DNA of 64,000 nt from Bacteroidota bacterium (GCA_018267575.1 JAFDYF010000083.1:1-64000), one strand, 5' to 3'; positions 33,888 through 41,923 are shown, counted from the stretch's first letter. The notes: generated from the sequence alone by a model not told the origin. Numbers and translations are program-made.

Positions 33888-33903
33888 ATTTGTATATACA
33901 AAT
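33888..33903. promoter_or_regulatory. MarR operator copy 2 (marR promoter)
   Basis: ATTTGTATATACAAAT is a perfect 16-bp palindrome. On the minus strand its TTTG falls 18 nt before TTTCTTTG, a near-match to the -7 motif, so a bound repressor would block the -33 element of marR. Confidence 0.65.
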
Positions 33904-33935
33904 ATATTTATGAAAATATTTTCTTAAAAATGGCT

Positions 33936-33966
33936 TTTGCCCTTTGTGTGATAGCTTTTACCTTTG
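33936..33966 (+). promoter_or_regulatory. Promoter for ruvB (TTTG-19-TACCTTTG)
   Basis: A complete Bacteroidota promoter: -33 TTTG at 33936-33939, a 19-nt spacer, and -7 TACCTTTG at 33959-33966. The ATG is at 33974, so the transcript should have almost no leader. Confidence 0.65.
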
Positions 33967-33973
33967 GAAGAAT

Positions 33974-35005
33974 ATGTCCAATCCCAATTTAAATAACGAG
34001 AAGGATTCGCTCAGTACGGCCGAAAAAGAGTTTGAGAACAATATCCGTCCTAAAGAGATAGAGGACTTTGCGGGGCAACCACAGATTATTGAAAACTTAA
34101 AAATTTTTATCAAGGCCGCCAAGATGCGCAATGAAGCGCTTGACCATATTTTATTTCATGGCCCTCCCGGGTTGGGCAAAACTACACTAAGCCGCATCGT
34201 GGCCAATGAACTTGGCGTAAATATCAAAGAAACTTCTGGTCCGGTGATCGAAAAGCCTGGCGATCTTGCCGGCTTGCTCACCAACCTAGAACCACATGAT
34301 GTACTTTTTATTGATGAGATCCATCGGTTGAGTACGGTAGTGGAAGAATATTTATATGCTGCTATGGAGGATTACCGGATCGATATCATGATCGATAGCG
34401 GTCCCAATGCAAGAAGTATTCAAATCAATCTAAATCCTTTCACCTTGGTGGGGGCCACTACCAGAAGTGGTTTATTGACTGCGCCATTATTGTCACGCTT
34501 TGCAATCAAATCACGGCTTGAATATTATACAGCCGATGTGCTTTATAATATTATTATGCGCTCTGCTAAAATCTTGGATTCGAAAATCACTTCAGATGCG
34601 GCACATGAAATTTCCCGACGCAGCCGCGGTACCCCAAGGATTGCCAACGGTCTGCTGCGGAGGGTAAGGGATTTTGCGCAAGTTTTGAGCAATGGAGTTA
34701 TTGACCATGCCATTACCGAACACGGTTTGCGTGCTTTAAATGTAGATGAGCATGGCCTGGATGAAATGGATAATAAAATACTGCTTTCGATTATCGATAA
34801 ATTCAAAGGGGGACCAGTAGGTATTAGCACCATTGCAACGGCAGTGGGCGAAGAATCAGGCACTTTGGAAGAAGTGTATGAACCTTTTCTGATTCAGGAA
34901 GGCTTTATCAAACGTACCCCCCGTGGAAGGGAAGCCACTGAAAAAGCCTATCAGCATTTAGGCCGGAAAGCCCCGGGGTCTGGTGGGGAGCAGTTGTTGT
35001 TTTGA
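33974..35005 (+). CDS. ruvB: Holliday junction DNA helicase RuvB
   Basis: RuvB is the AAA+ motor that drives branch migration with RuvA. The start MSNPNLNNEKDSLSTAEKEF gives 343 aa; the longer ATG at 33944 lies inside the promoter. Walker A is HGPPGLGKTT, Walker B DVLFIDEIHR, sensor 1 GATTRSGLLTAPLLSRF, and the C-terminal winged helix includes EPFLIQEGFIKRTPRGR. Length is normal. ruvA and ruvC are not in the window. Confidence 0.96.
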   Translation: MSNPNLNNEKDSLSTAEKEFENNIRPKEIEDFAGQPQIIENLKIFIKAAKMRNEALDHILFHGPPGLGKTTLSRIVANELGVNIKETSGPVIEKPGDLAGLLTNLEPHDVLFIDEIHRLSTVVEEYLYAAMEDYRIDIMIDSGPNARSIQINLNPFTLVGATTRSGLLTAPLLSRFAIKSRLEYYTADVLYNIIMRSAKILDSKITSDAAHEISRRSRGTPRIANGLLRRVRDFAQVLSNGVIDHAITEHGLRALNVDEHGLDEMDNKILLSIIDKFKGGPVGISTIATAVGEESGTLEEVYEPFLIQEGFIKRTPRGREATEKAYQHLGRKAPGSGGEQLLF

Positions 35006-35023
35006 TAATGTGGCTATGTTGTC

Positions 35024-35108
35024 GATGGCCGAAGATGGATGGCCGTTGGCGGACTTTGCTTCGAAGTGCAAAACTAAGTTCTACCATCAGCAAACGAACA
35101 TCGGCCAT
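35024..35108. repeat. 72-bp heptad element copy 1 with leading units
   Basis: The core element is 35037-35108. Phased 7-nt units include GATGGCC, GTTGGCG, GACTTTG, and near the end TCAGCAA, ACGAACA, TCGGCCA. The ends form an inverted repeat (ATGGCCG/CGGCCAT). It aligns without gaps to the copy at 35356-35427. Confidence 0.65.
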
Positions 35109-35129
35109 ACTAAAAGCAAACTTTAAATT

Positions 35130-35182
35130 AACCACATAAGGCACCTCAGAAAATCATTTTCAAAAATCAGTGAATCAGTGGC
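35130..35182 (-). repeat. Octad element copy 1
   Basis: On the minus strand this contains a 23-mer, from GCCACTGATTCACTG to TGA, that is identical to 39940-39962, followed by GTGCC and TTATGTGGTT words also shared. Units are 8 nt long. The two copies are in opposite orientation about 4.8 kb apart. Confidence 0.65.
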
Positions 35183-35308
35183 TATAAATTATTAGGTCCC
35201 TCTGTGACCTACCTCTGTATCCTCTGTGGTTACTGTATTCCTCAAAAAGTATAACCTCAGAGATGGTGGAGGCGGTGAGAAAGTTGAAAATTTGTTAAGT
35301 ATAAGTCC

Positions 35309-35341
35309 AACTTTTCCAAAGTTTGAAACTTTGGAAAAGTT
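35309..35341. repeat. 33-bp perfect palindrome
   Basis: Two 16-bp arms (AACTTTTCCAAAGTTT and its complement) flank a single G. It lies between the two 72-bp elements and between convergent genes, so it could act as a bidirectional terminator or a REP-like element. There is no clear T-run beyond GTTT. Confidence 0.65.
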
Positions 35342-35355
35342 TACTCCCTCCAATT

Positions 35356-35427
35356 GGATGGCCGTTGGCGGGCTTTGTTTCGGAATTCAAAATTAGGCTC
35401 GGCCATCGGCAAACGAACAACGGCCAT
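35356..35427. repeat. 72-bp heptad element copy 2
   Basis: Same length and order of units as copy 1, with a better inverted repeat at the ends (10 bp, GATGGCCGTT/AACGGCCATC). It ends 18 nt before the stop of the response regulator gene. Confidence 0.7.
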
Positions 35428-35444
35428 CATCATGCAATCTTTGG

Positions 35445-36149
35445 TTAGACAACCTGCGGTGCAACCAGTCTAAATCCATTTCCATGGATGTTCACAATCT
35501 CGATATTGCTATCATCCTTCAAGTATTTGCGTAGCTTGGCAATATACACATCCATACTCCTTCCATTGAAATAGGTATCGCTGCCCCAGATTTTTTTCAA
35601 CGCTTGGTCTCTTGGCAACAAATCGTTCATGTGCTCCGAAAGCATTTTCAGCAACTCATTTTCTTTTGGCGAAAGCGTTTGCATCTGCCCCTGATGGCTC
35701 AGTTCGCGAAGCTTAGGATTGAAATGGTAAGAACCCAAATCAAATTCCCTGTTCTCTGCTTCTTTGTTGAGATCCTCATTCCGTTTCAGAATGGCTTTTA
35801 TCTTCAACAATAAAACCTCGCTATCGAATGGCTTGGTTATATAATCATCGGCACCGAGCTTATAGCCTTGGATAATATCTTCTTTCATGGTTTTGGCGCT
35901 CAGGAAAAACAATGGGGTATCAGGATCCACATCGCGGATTTCTTCGGCCAAAGTAAATCCATCCATATGCGGCATCATGATATCCAATAAGCAAAGCTCA
36001 AATTTTTCACGCTGGAATGCTGCCAAGCCGAGCCTGCCATCCCGTTCAAGGGTCACGTCAAAATCATTTAGTTCCAAATAATTTTTTAATACCATACCAA
36101 GGTTCTGATCATCTTCACACAATAATATTTTTGGGTTCTTTCCTTCCAT
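35445..36149 (-). CDS. OmpR-family response regulator
   Basis: A 234-aa two-domain regulator; the start MEGKNPKILLCEDD is preferred over ATG 36170. The receiver domain has the acidic pocket CEDD, phosphoacceptor Asp56 in CLLDIMMPHMDG and Lys in ITKPFD. The winged-helix domain (about 140-234) ends with the typical VDVYIAKLRKYL-like recognition segment and GFRLV. Its style resembles RprY-type regulators of Bacteroidota. No histidine kinase gene is adjacent, so it is an orphan here. Its target is unknown. Confidence 0.92.
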   Translation of the reverse strand: MEGKNPKILLCEDDQNLGMVLKNYLELNDFDVTLERDGRLGLAAFQREKFELCLLDIMMPHMDGFTLAEEIRDVDPDTPLFFLSAKTMKEDIIQGYKLGADDYITKPFDSEVLLLKIKAILKRNEDLNKEAENREFDLGSYHFNPKLRELSHQGQMQTLSPKENELLKMLSEHMNDLLPRDQALKKIWGSDTYFNGRSMDVYIAKLRKYLKDDSNIEIVNIHGNGFRLVAPQVV

Positions 36150-36452
36150 GTTTGTTTGATTTAAGTACAAATAAAATTAAATCATTTGCGGCTATCGTGT
36201 TTAGCCGTGTAATATTTTGTTAATAATTAGTGTATCAATGACTTCAGGCTCATTAGCTACGTTTATGAAATTAGCAAGCTCAACTAAGTTTTGTTGAAAG
36301 AATCCGGTTGATTTGGACCTGTATTGTAAAAAAGAGCTTATTGTTCACCCAATTTTTTGAAATTTGCTTTTAAACAACAGCTTTCTATTTTTATTAATAA
36401 ATTTCTTAACATTAACTACATTTAGAGTTATTATTAAAATCCAAACAGAGAT

Positions 36453-36824
36453 ATGCATATTACAGCAGATAACAAGTTTAAAAAACTGATAGTGATTGGC
36501 GACCGGGTTTTGATCCGTCTGTCAAAACCCAATGAGCGGACCGATTCAGGACTTTATCTTCCGCCCGGTGTGCAGGAAAAGGAAAAAGTACAACAAGGGT
36601 ATATCATTAAAACAGGTCCCGGTTATGCGATTCCCATACCCGTTGACGATGAGCCATGGAAAAACGAGGATGATAATGTGAAATATGTGCCGTTACAAGC
36701 CAAAGAGGGGGACATTGCTATTTTTCTTTTAAGTGGGGCAACGGAAGTGATCTATGAAGGTGATAAATATTTCATTGTGCCGCAAAGCGCCATATTGATG
36801 CTGGAAAGGGAGGAAGACCTTTAA
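36453..36824 (+). CDS. GroES-like co-chaperonin family protein
   Basis: A 123-aa protein with the Cpn10 fold: DRVLIRLSKPNERTDSGLYLPPG at the start, including the mobile-loop region, and the closing strand YFIVPQSAILMLE. GroES proper is near 90-95 aa and sits next to groEL. Here there is no groEL, and the central part has an insertion of about 20 residues (IPVDDEPWKNEDDNVKYVPL). It may be a specialised paralog. It is preceded by an AT-rich 280-bp gap with a possible -7 element (TACATTTA) at about 36415. Confidence 0.8.
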   Translation: MHITADNKFKKLIVIGDRVLIRLSKPNERTDSGLYLPPGVQEKEKVQQGYIIKTGPGYAIPIPVDDEPWKNEDDNVKYVPLQAKEGDIAIFLLSGATEVIYEGDKYFIVPQSAILMLEREEDL

Positions 36825-36956
36825 AAACTCCTATACACGGTGTTTTTTGTAATAAAACCAACAAAGTCAGTCAGTGCTTGAGGGGACATTAACCAATCGT
36901 TCACCAAGTGCTTTTTGAATTATTGACCATCAGACCATTAAATCCAAGCCGAATTG

Positions 36957-36964
36957 TATCTTTG
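36957..36964 (+). promoter_or_regulatory. -7 element for lpxC/fabZ
   Basis: TATCTTTG matches TAnnTTTG, 19 nt before the ATG at 36984. A -33 TTTG at proper spacing is not clear. Confidence 0.45.
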
Positions 36965-36983
36965 GCGGCTTAATAAATATTGA

Positions 36984-38387
36984 ATGGACGCAAATTTCAA
37001 TCCTGATAAGCAACATACGCTAGCCTCCTCTGTTAGCATTTCCGGGACGGGCCTGCATACTGGCATTAAAGTGGATATGACCTTGAAACCCGCCAACGCG
37101 GGTTTTGGCTACCAGTTTCAGCGCATTGACCTTCCCGGTCAGCCCATTATCAAGGCTGATTGCGATCTGGTCACAGATACTTCCCGTGGTACCACGCTAG
37201 AAGAAAACGGGGTGAAGATCAATACCGTGGAGCATGTGTTGGCAGCACTGGTGGGCATGGGTATCGATAATTGCCTGATTGAGATGAATGGGCCTGAAAC
37301 CCCCATCATGGACGGCAGTTCAGAGCCTTTTGTTGAGATTATCAAGGATGCCGGTATCGTTGAACAGGATGCCGCAAAAGCTTGGTATAGTATCGACACC
37401 AATATTTCACACTACGATGAGAAAAAACGTGTTGAAATGGTGGCCATGCCTTCGATCGATTACAAAATCACCACCCTTATCGATTTCAATAGCCCCGTGC
37501 TGGGCACCCAACATGCAGGTTTGAAAACGATGAAGGATTTTCAAACCGAGATTGCGCCCTGCCGTACCTTTTGCTTTTTGCATGAGTTGGAGATGTTGCT
37601 TGACAACAATCTGGTGAAAGGGGGCGATATCAATAATGCGATTGTGGTTGTTGACAAAAAAGTAACCGAAGAAGAGATGGCCCGATTGGCCAAAGCCTTC
37701 AAAAGAGAAAAAATGGAGGTGAAGAGCGAAGGTTACCTGAATAATCTTGAATTGCGTTTCCCTAACGAACCCGCTCGGCATAAACTATTGGATGTGGTAG
37801 GCGATCTGGCTTTGATCGGTTATCCCATCAAAGCACATATCATGGCCAACCGCCCGGGCCATTCAAGTAATGTAGATTTTGCGAGAAAAATCAAACACTA
37901 CATAAAAAAGAACAAGCACGTGAAAAATGTGCCTGTGTACAACCCAAACCAACCACCCATCTACAATTCCCAGCAGATTGAAAATACATTGCCACACAGG
38001 TACCCATTCCTGTTGGTTGATAAGATTATTGAACTGACCGACAAGCATATCGTGGGTATAAAAAATGTAACTTTCAACGAGCCTTTTTTTGTGGGCCATT
38101 TTCCAGGCAATCCGGTTATGCCCGGTGTACTGCAAGTGGAAGCACTGGCACAAACAGGAGGCATTTTGGCAATCAATGCCATGCCTCCGGGAGAATATGA
38201 CACTTATTTTTTGAAAATTGACAACTGTAAGTTCAAACAAAAAGTGGTTCCCGGCGATACCATGATATTAAGAATGGAACTTTTATCGCCAACACGACGT
38301 GGCATTTGTGAAATGCGCGGTACGGTTTTCGTTGGCAATAAGATAGCCACTGAGGCTGATTTGGTGGCTCAGTTGGTAAAGCGTTGA
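36984..38387 (+). CDS. lpxC/fabZ: Bifunctional LpxC deacetylase / FabZ dehydratase
   Basis: A natural fusion of two enzymes. Residues 1 to about 305 are LpxC, the zinc deacetylase for UDP-3-O-acyl-GlcNAc, the committed lipid A step; His84 in NTVEHVLAAL and the PARHKLLDVVGDLALIG segment supply zinc and catalytic ligands. Residues about 320-467 are FabZ, the hotdog-fold 3-hydroxyacyl-ACP dehydratase, with LPHRYPFLLVDK and HFPGNPVMPGVLQVEAL. The fusion is known in Bacteroidota. lpxA follows closely, and an ABC ATPase overlaps lpxA, forming an operon. Confidence 0.96.
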   Translation: MDANFNPDKQHTLASSVSISGTGLHTGIKVDMTLKPANAGFGYQFQRIDLPGQPIIKADCDLVTDTSRGTTLEENGVKINTVEHVLAALVGMGIDNCLIEMNGPETPIMDGSSEPFVEIIKDAGIVEQDAAKAWYSIDTNISHYDEKKRVEMVAMPSIDYKITTLIDFNSPVLGTQHAGLKTMKDFQTEIAPCRTFCFLHELEMLLDNNLVKGGDINNAIVVVDKKVTEEEMARLAKAFKREKMEVKSEGYLNNLELRFPNEPARHKLLDVVGDLALIGYPIKAHIMANRPGHSSNVDFARKIKHYIKKNKHVKNVPVYNPNQPPIYNSQQIENTLPHRYPFLLVDKIIELTDKHIVGIKNVTFNEPFFVGHFPGNPVMPGVLQVEALAQTGGILAINAMPPGEYDTYFLKIDNCKFKQKVVPGDTMILRMELLSPTRRGICEMRGTVFVGNKIATEADLVAQLVKR

Positions 38388-38471
38388 TAGATATTTACAA
38401 ATTGTATTTAAACATTGATTTTCCTAAAAATGCAAAAGCCATTTGCGGAAACACAAAAAACAAACTGGTAC

Positions 38472-39278
38472 ATGATCCATCCACATACTTATATCCATCC
38501 TAACGCTAAATTAGCAACCAATGTAAAGGTGGATCCCTTTTCCGTGATCCATCAAAATGTGGAAATTGGCAATGGCACTTGGATTGGTAGCAATGTAACC
38601 ATTATGGAAGGCGCCCGCATCGGGAAAAATTGTCGCATTTTTCCCGGGGCAGTTATTGCCGCCATTCCACAGGACCTGAAGTTTGAAGGGGAAGATTCCT
38701 TGGTAGAGATAGGGGACAATACAACCATCCGTGAGTTTGTGACCATTAACCGGGGCACTAAAGACAGAGGTAAAACCAAGGTTGGTAAAAACTGTCTTAT
38801 TATGGCCTATAGCCATTTGGCACACGATTGCTTGATTGGCAACAACTGCATCATGAGCAACAATACGCAGGTGGCGGGTCATGTGGTAATGGGTGATTGG
38901 TGCATTTTGGGAGGCATGTGCGCGGTGCATCAGTTTGTACAGATTGGCCAGCATTCTTTCGTGAGTGGCGGCTCATTGATCAGTAAAGATGTGCCACCTT
39001 ATATAAAAGCAGGCCGGCAGCCACTGAGCTATTCTGGGGTGAATTCGGTTGGCTTAAAGCGCAGGGGCTTTGCTGTGGAGAAAATCAATCATATACTGGA
39101 TATCTACCGCATTTTGTATAATAAAGGGATGAACACTTCCCAGGCATTGGAATATCTGGAAGAAGAATTTCCCGCTACCGATGAGCGTGATGAAATTGTA
39201 ACTTTTATCCGCGATAGTGGTAGAGGAATTATTAAACGCTACTCCAAAAACAATTCGGATGAAGATTACGCTGATTGA
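38472..39278 (+). CDS. lpxA: UDP-N-acetylglucosamine acyltransferase
   Basis: LpxA adds the first 3-hydroxyacyl chain to UDP-GlcNAc. The start MIHPHTYIHPNAKLATNVKV gives 268 aa and fits the family; ATG 38415 would add 19 residues. Left-handed beta-helix hexapeptide repeats cover about residues 1-190. The catalytic His region is LMAYSHLAHDCLIGNNC, and the acyl-ruler region GMCAVHQFVQIGQHSFVSGG is present. The C-terminal helical domain is complete. It follows lpxC/fabZ after 84 nt; its end overlaps the ABC ATPase start by 20 nt. Confidence 0.95.
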   Translation: MIHPHTYIHPNAKLATNVKVDPFSVIHQNVEIGNGTWIGSNVTIMEGARIGKNCRIFPGAVIAAIPQDLKFEGEDSLVEIGDNTTIREFVTINRGTKDRGKTKVGKNCLIMAYSHLAHDCLIGNNCIMSNNTQVAGHVVMGDWCILGGMCAVHQFVQIGQHSFVSGGSLISKDVPPYIKAGRQPLSYSGVNSVGLKRRGFAVEKINHILDIYRILYNKGMNTSQALEYLEEEFPATDERDEIVTFIRDSGRGIIKRYSKNNSDEDYAD

Positions 39279-39906
39279 CGTCGGCAAACGTTTCAACCGC
39301 GACTGGATCTTTCGTCATATCAATTATGAATTTACGGATGGCAATAGCTATGCAATCATTGGTTCCAATGGTTCAGGTAAGTCTACCTTGCTACAGGTGA
39401 TTGCAGGGGCAATGGCAGAGAGTGAGGGAAAGGTGAGTTTCCAGTCTTCAGTCTCTAGTCAACAGCCCTCTACTCTCGACTCCCAACTCCCGACTGAAGA
39501 CTTTTATACCCAAGTTTCCATTGCAGCCCCTTATATGGAGCTGATCGAAGAAATGTCACTTTCCGAATTCTTGGATTTCCATCAAATTTTCAAACCATTT
39601 CTCCCGGGCATGAATACGGCCAAGGCCATCGAAGAGTTGGGACTCGGCAAATCAGCAGCTAAGCATATCCGTTATTATTCCTCTGGAATGAAACAGCGGG
39701 TTAAATTGGCACAAGCTTTTTTCTCTAATACACCCGTGTTATTGCTCGATGAGCCCTGCACCAATCTGGATCAGGAAGGGATTGATCTATATCATCGGTT
39801 GATCAAAGAGTATTGCGTTAACCGCACCGTAATTGTGAGTTCCAATGATGAGCAGGAATATGGATTCTGCGAAAAGAGGGTAAATATTATGGAATATAAA
39901 AAGTAG
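39259..39906 (+). CDS. ABC transporter ATP-binding protein
   Basis: A 215-aa ATPase. The start MKITLIDVGKRFNRDWIF lies inside the last codons of lpxA, so translation is coupled. Walker A is GSNGSGKSTL, the signature is YYSSGMKQRVKLAQA, and Walker B LLLDEPCTNLD. No permease gene is adjacent. Residues about 62-81 come from a 60-bp 7-nt-periodic block (39443-39502) with 11-bp terminal inverted repeats; they sit between GKVSF and FYTQVSIAAPY, in a variable loop before the Q-loop. The transported substrate is unknown. Its place behind lpxA suggests an envelope or lipid role. Confidence 0.9.
   Translation: MKITLIDVGKRFNRDWIFRHINYEFTDGNSYAIIGSNGSGKSTLLQVIAGAMAESEGKVSFQSSVSSQQPSTLDSQLPTEDFYTQVSIAAPYMELIEEMSLSEFLDFHQIFKPFLPGMNTAKAIEELGLGKSAAKHIRYYSSGMKQRVKLAQAFFSNTPVLLLDEPCTNLDQEGIDLYHRLIKEYCVNRTVIVSSNDEQEYGFCEKRVNIMEYKK
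39443..39502. repeat. Heptad block with 11-bp inverted repeats inside the ABC ATPase gene
   Basis: Eight phased 7-nt units plus four bases: AGTC-type units first (AGTCTTC, AGTCTCT), then GACT-type units (GACTCCC, GACTGAA). The ends AGTCTTCAGTC and GACTGAAGACT are a perfect 11-bp inverted repeat. The 60 bp is 20 codons, so the frame is kept. It is Ser/Gln-rich in protein. Confidence 0.7.
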
Positions 39907-39939
39907 GGAATTTTTTGTTTCGCACAAAGATTGCATATT

Positions 39940-39997
39940 GCCACTGATTCACTGATTTTTGATGATTTCTGATGTGCCTTTGTTCCTTATGTGGTTC
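39940..39997 (+). repeat. Octad element copy 2
   Basis: Phased 8-nt units (CACTGATT, then TTTGATGA, TTTCTGAT, GTGCCTTT, GTTCCTTA). The first 23 nt equal the reverse complement of 35160-35182. It carries one extra GTTCC-type unit compared with copy 1. Confidence 0.65.
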
Positions 39998-40065
39998 AAA
40001 AAAAATTTCATTAGCATGTTGAACTCAAAAGCTGATTGCAAAAGGCATGCCGCCGGCCGAGCAAC

Positions 40066-40093
40066 CCCAATTCCAAATTCCCAATTACATATC
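40066..40093. repeat. Heptad repeat, CCCAATT family
   Basis: Three clear units (CCCAATT, CCAAATT, CCCAATT) and a diverged fourth, 7 nt before the stop of ald. The first 17 nt are identical to leuS 25450-25466. Confidence 0.6.
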
Positions 40094-40099
40094 CTATAC

Positions 40100-41314
40100 T
40101 CAGCGTTGGCTCGCTATCAGCAAATTCAGATCAGTGTATTTTAAATCAAAGCGCTGGCTCAAATGAAAATTGGTCAATGCCCCTTTGAAAAGATAGATAC
40201 CGCTTCTCAGATGCACTTTATGCCATACTAAATTTTCAAAGCCGCCTTCATCGCCCGCTTCCAATAATAATGGCATCAGTACATTGCTCACGGCCTGGGA
40301 AGCCGTTCTTGCAAAACCAGAAGGGATATTGGGCACACAATAATGGATCACACCATACTTAATAAAAATAGGATGCTCATGTGTGGTAATTTCCGAAGTC
40401 TCAAAACAACCGCCCCGATCAATACTCACGTCAATGATCACACTTCCAGAACGCATATTGCTCACCATTTCTTCCGATACCACTACGGGTGTTCTTCCCG
40501 TTTGCGAACTCAATGCACCCACTGCCACTTCGCAGGTCTTTAGCTGTTTAGCTAGTATACGCGGTTCCATTACGGATGTCCACATCCGCTGACCGATATT
40601 GTTCTGAAGCCTTTTTAACTTATAAATACTGTTATCAAAAATTTTTACGGAAGCCCCCAATGCTAAAGCCGCCCTTGCAGCGAACTCCCCTACAATGCCT
40701 GCACCCAAAATAATCACTTTGGTAGGTGGTATGCCGGAAATACCACCGAGCAATACCCCTTTACCGTGATTGGAGGATCCAAGATATTGACCTGCAATCA
40801 GCATTACTGCACTGCCAGCAATCTCGCTCATGCTTCTTACAATGGGGTAGCTGCCGCTATCGTCTTTGAGATTTTCAAAAGAAATGCCTGTGATCCGTTT
40901 GTCCATCATCTTTTGCAAAAGCTCCGCCTTCATAGCGGATAGATGGATAGGTGAAATAATCACTTGGTTCAGTTGCAGCAGTGGCAAATCTTCATCCACT
41001 ACGGGAGCACTTTTAACAAGTATCGGCGACTGGTATACTTCTGCCTTGTCGTAAACAATCCTGGCACCCGCCTCACTATAATCTTTATCACGATAATGGG
41101 TGGGTTCCCCGGCATTATGCTCGATCACCACATGATGCCCGTTGCTAACAAGAACACTCACTGCCTCGGGAGTAAGCGCAATGCGGTTTTCCTGAAAAGC
41201 CGTTTCCTTTGGTATCCCGATATGCAATTGCGCCCCTTTGGGCTTTACGTCTAATGTTTCTTCTAAAGTTTCGAAGCTGAAAGAAGGACTTATAAATGGT
41301 TTTTGCTGCGACAT
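40100..41314 (-). CDS. ald: Alanine dehydrogenase
   Basis: Ald interconverts L-alanine and pyruvate plus ammonia using NAD. The 404-aa protein begins with an extension of about 32 residues before the family start (IGIPKETAFQENRIALTPE). NAD-binding is VIILGAGIVGEFAARAAL, and the active-site neighbourhood includes SPIHL and the conserved KRL. PNIPSGFARTASQAVSN is near the C-terminus. Length is somewhat above the usual 370. The related lysine-forming saccharopine family is less likely given the motifs. It is convergent with the lpxA operon across a repeat-containing gap. Confidence 0.88.
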   Translation of the reverse strand: MSQQKPFISPSFSFETLEETLDVKPKGAQLHIGIPKETAFQENRIALTPEAVSVLVSNGHHVVIEHNAGEPTHYRDKDYSEAGARIVYDKAEVYQSPILVKSAPVVDEDLPLLQLNQVIISPIHLSAMKAELLQKMMDKRITGISFENLKDDSGSYPIVRSMSEIAGSAVMLIAGQYLGSSNHGKGVLLGGISGIPPTKVIILGAGIVGEFAARAALALGASVKIFDNSIYKLKRLQNNIGQRMWTSVMEPRILAKQLKTCEVAVGALSSQTGRTPVVVSEEMVSNMRSGSVIIDVSIDRGGCFETSEITTHEHPIFIKYGVIHYCVPNIPSGFARTASQAVSNVLMPLLLEAGDEGGFENLVWHKVHLRSGIYLFKGALTNFHLSQRFDLKYTDLNLLIASQR

Positions 41315-41394
41315 ATCTCTTGCTTTCTATAATCTTTTTTGCAATCGTGATAAAAAGTAAATTACAATTTTAAATCGAATTCGGGGCATTAAAA

Positions 41395-41805
41395 TTATCC
41401 ATTAAAAATCAATTTACGGGTATCGGTATCAACCGCTTGTATGGTAATATGAAAGCTGTCCTCAGGGAAAATACCCGGTGCCCGCTCCGGCCATTCAACC
41501 AAACAAATTGCCCCTGAATAAAGACAATCTTCCACACCCGCCTGAATGGCTTCTTCCTCGTCCTTGAGCCTGTATAAATCGATATGGAAAATCTTTCCAT
41601 CAGAATAAGCATACTCGTTAATAATCGAAAAAGTAGGGCTACTAACAGGGCTACTTACTTTTTTTTCATCGCACAATGCATGGATAAAAGTAGTTTTGCC
41701 CGCACCCATATTGCCATGAAAAGCCAGCACAGTGCGGTTCCCCCTTTTTTGCCAACAGACTTTTGCGGCTGCAGCAATTTGCTTTAGTTCAAAAACCATT
41801 TCCAT
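41395..41805 (-). CDS. tsaE: tRNA threonylcarbamoyladenosine biosynthesis ATPase TsaE
   Basis: TsaE is the P-loop ATPase needed to make t6A37 in tRNAs, working with TsaB and TsaD. The 136-aa protein has Walker A HGNMGAGKTTF (about 30-40), switch region SSPTFSIINEY, HIDLYRLKD and the typical CLVEWPERAP. Length is normal. It lies on the minus strand, divergent from copA and 80 nt from ald. A perfect -7 element sits 5 nt upstream of its ATG. Confidence 0.92.
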   Translation of the reverse strand: MEMVFELKQIAAAAKVCWQKRGNRTVLAFHGNMGAGKTTFIHALCDEKKVSSPVSSPTFSIINEYAYSDGKIFHIDLYRLKDEEEAIQAGVEDCLYSGAICLVEWPERAPGIFPEDSFHITIQAVDTDTRKLIFNG

Positions 41806-41809
41806 GCTG

Positions 41810-41817
41810 CAAATATA
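41810..41817 (-). promoter_or_regulatory. -7 element for tsaE
   Basis: The minus strand reads TATATTTG, a perfect TAnnTTTG. The tsaE ATG begins only 5 nt later, so the message is probably leaderless or nearly so. Confidence 0.5.
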
Positions 41818-41923
41818 GTTGACCGTTTATAGAACCCGATAAAAGCAATACCCTAGTTTAATAAGTGTTGCTTATTTTGACCAACTATTACCTAATTAGG
41901 AAAAAGGATAACGACAGGTTAAG

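Larger units (their letters stand above)
35006..35444. other. Repeat-rich intergenic region between ruvB and the response regulator
   Basis: This 439-bp gap between convergent genes holds no convincing ORF but at least five repeat structures: two related 72-bp elements (35037 and 35356), an octad element (35130), CCTCTGTG words (about 35195-35230) and a 33-bp palindrome (35309). It looks like a site where different small repeats accumulated. Confidence 0.6.

Noticed and set aside
36453..36824. True groES
   Set aside because: No groEL follows and the protein is about 30 residues too long with a central insertion; called GroES-like only.
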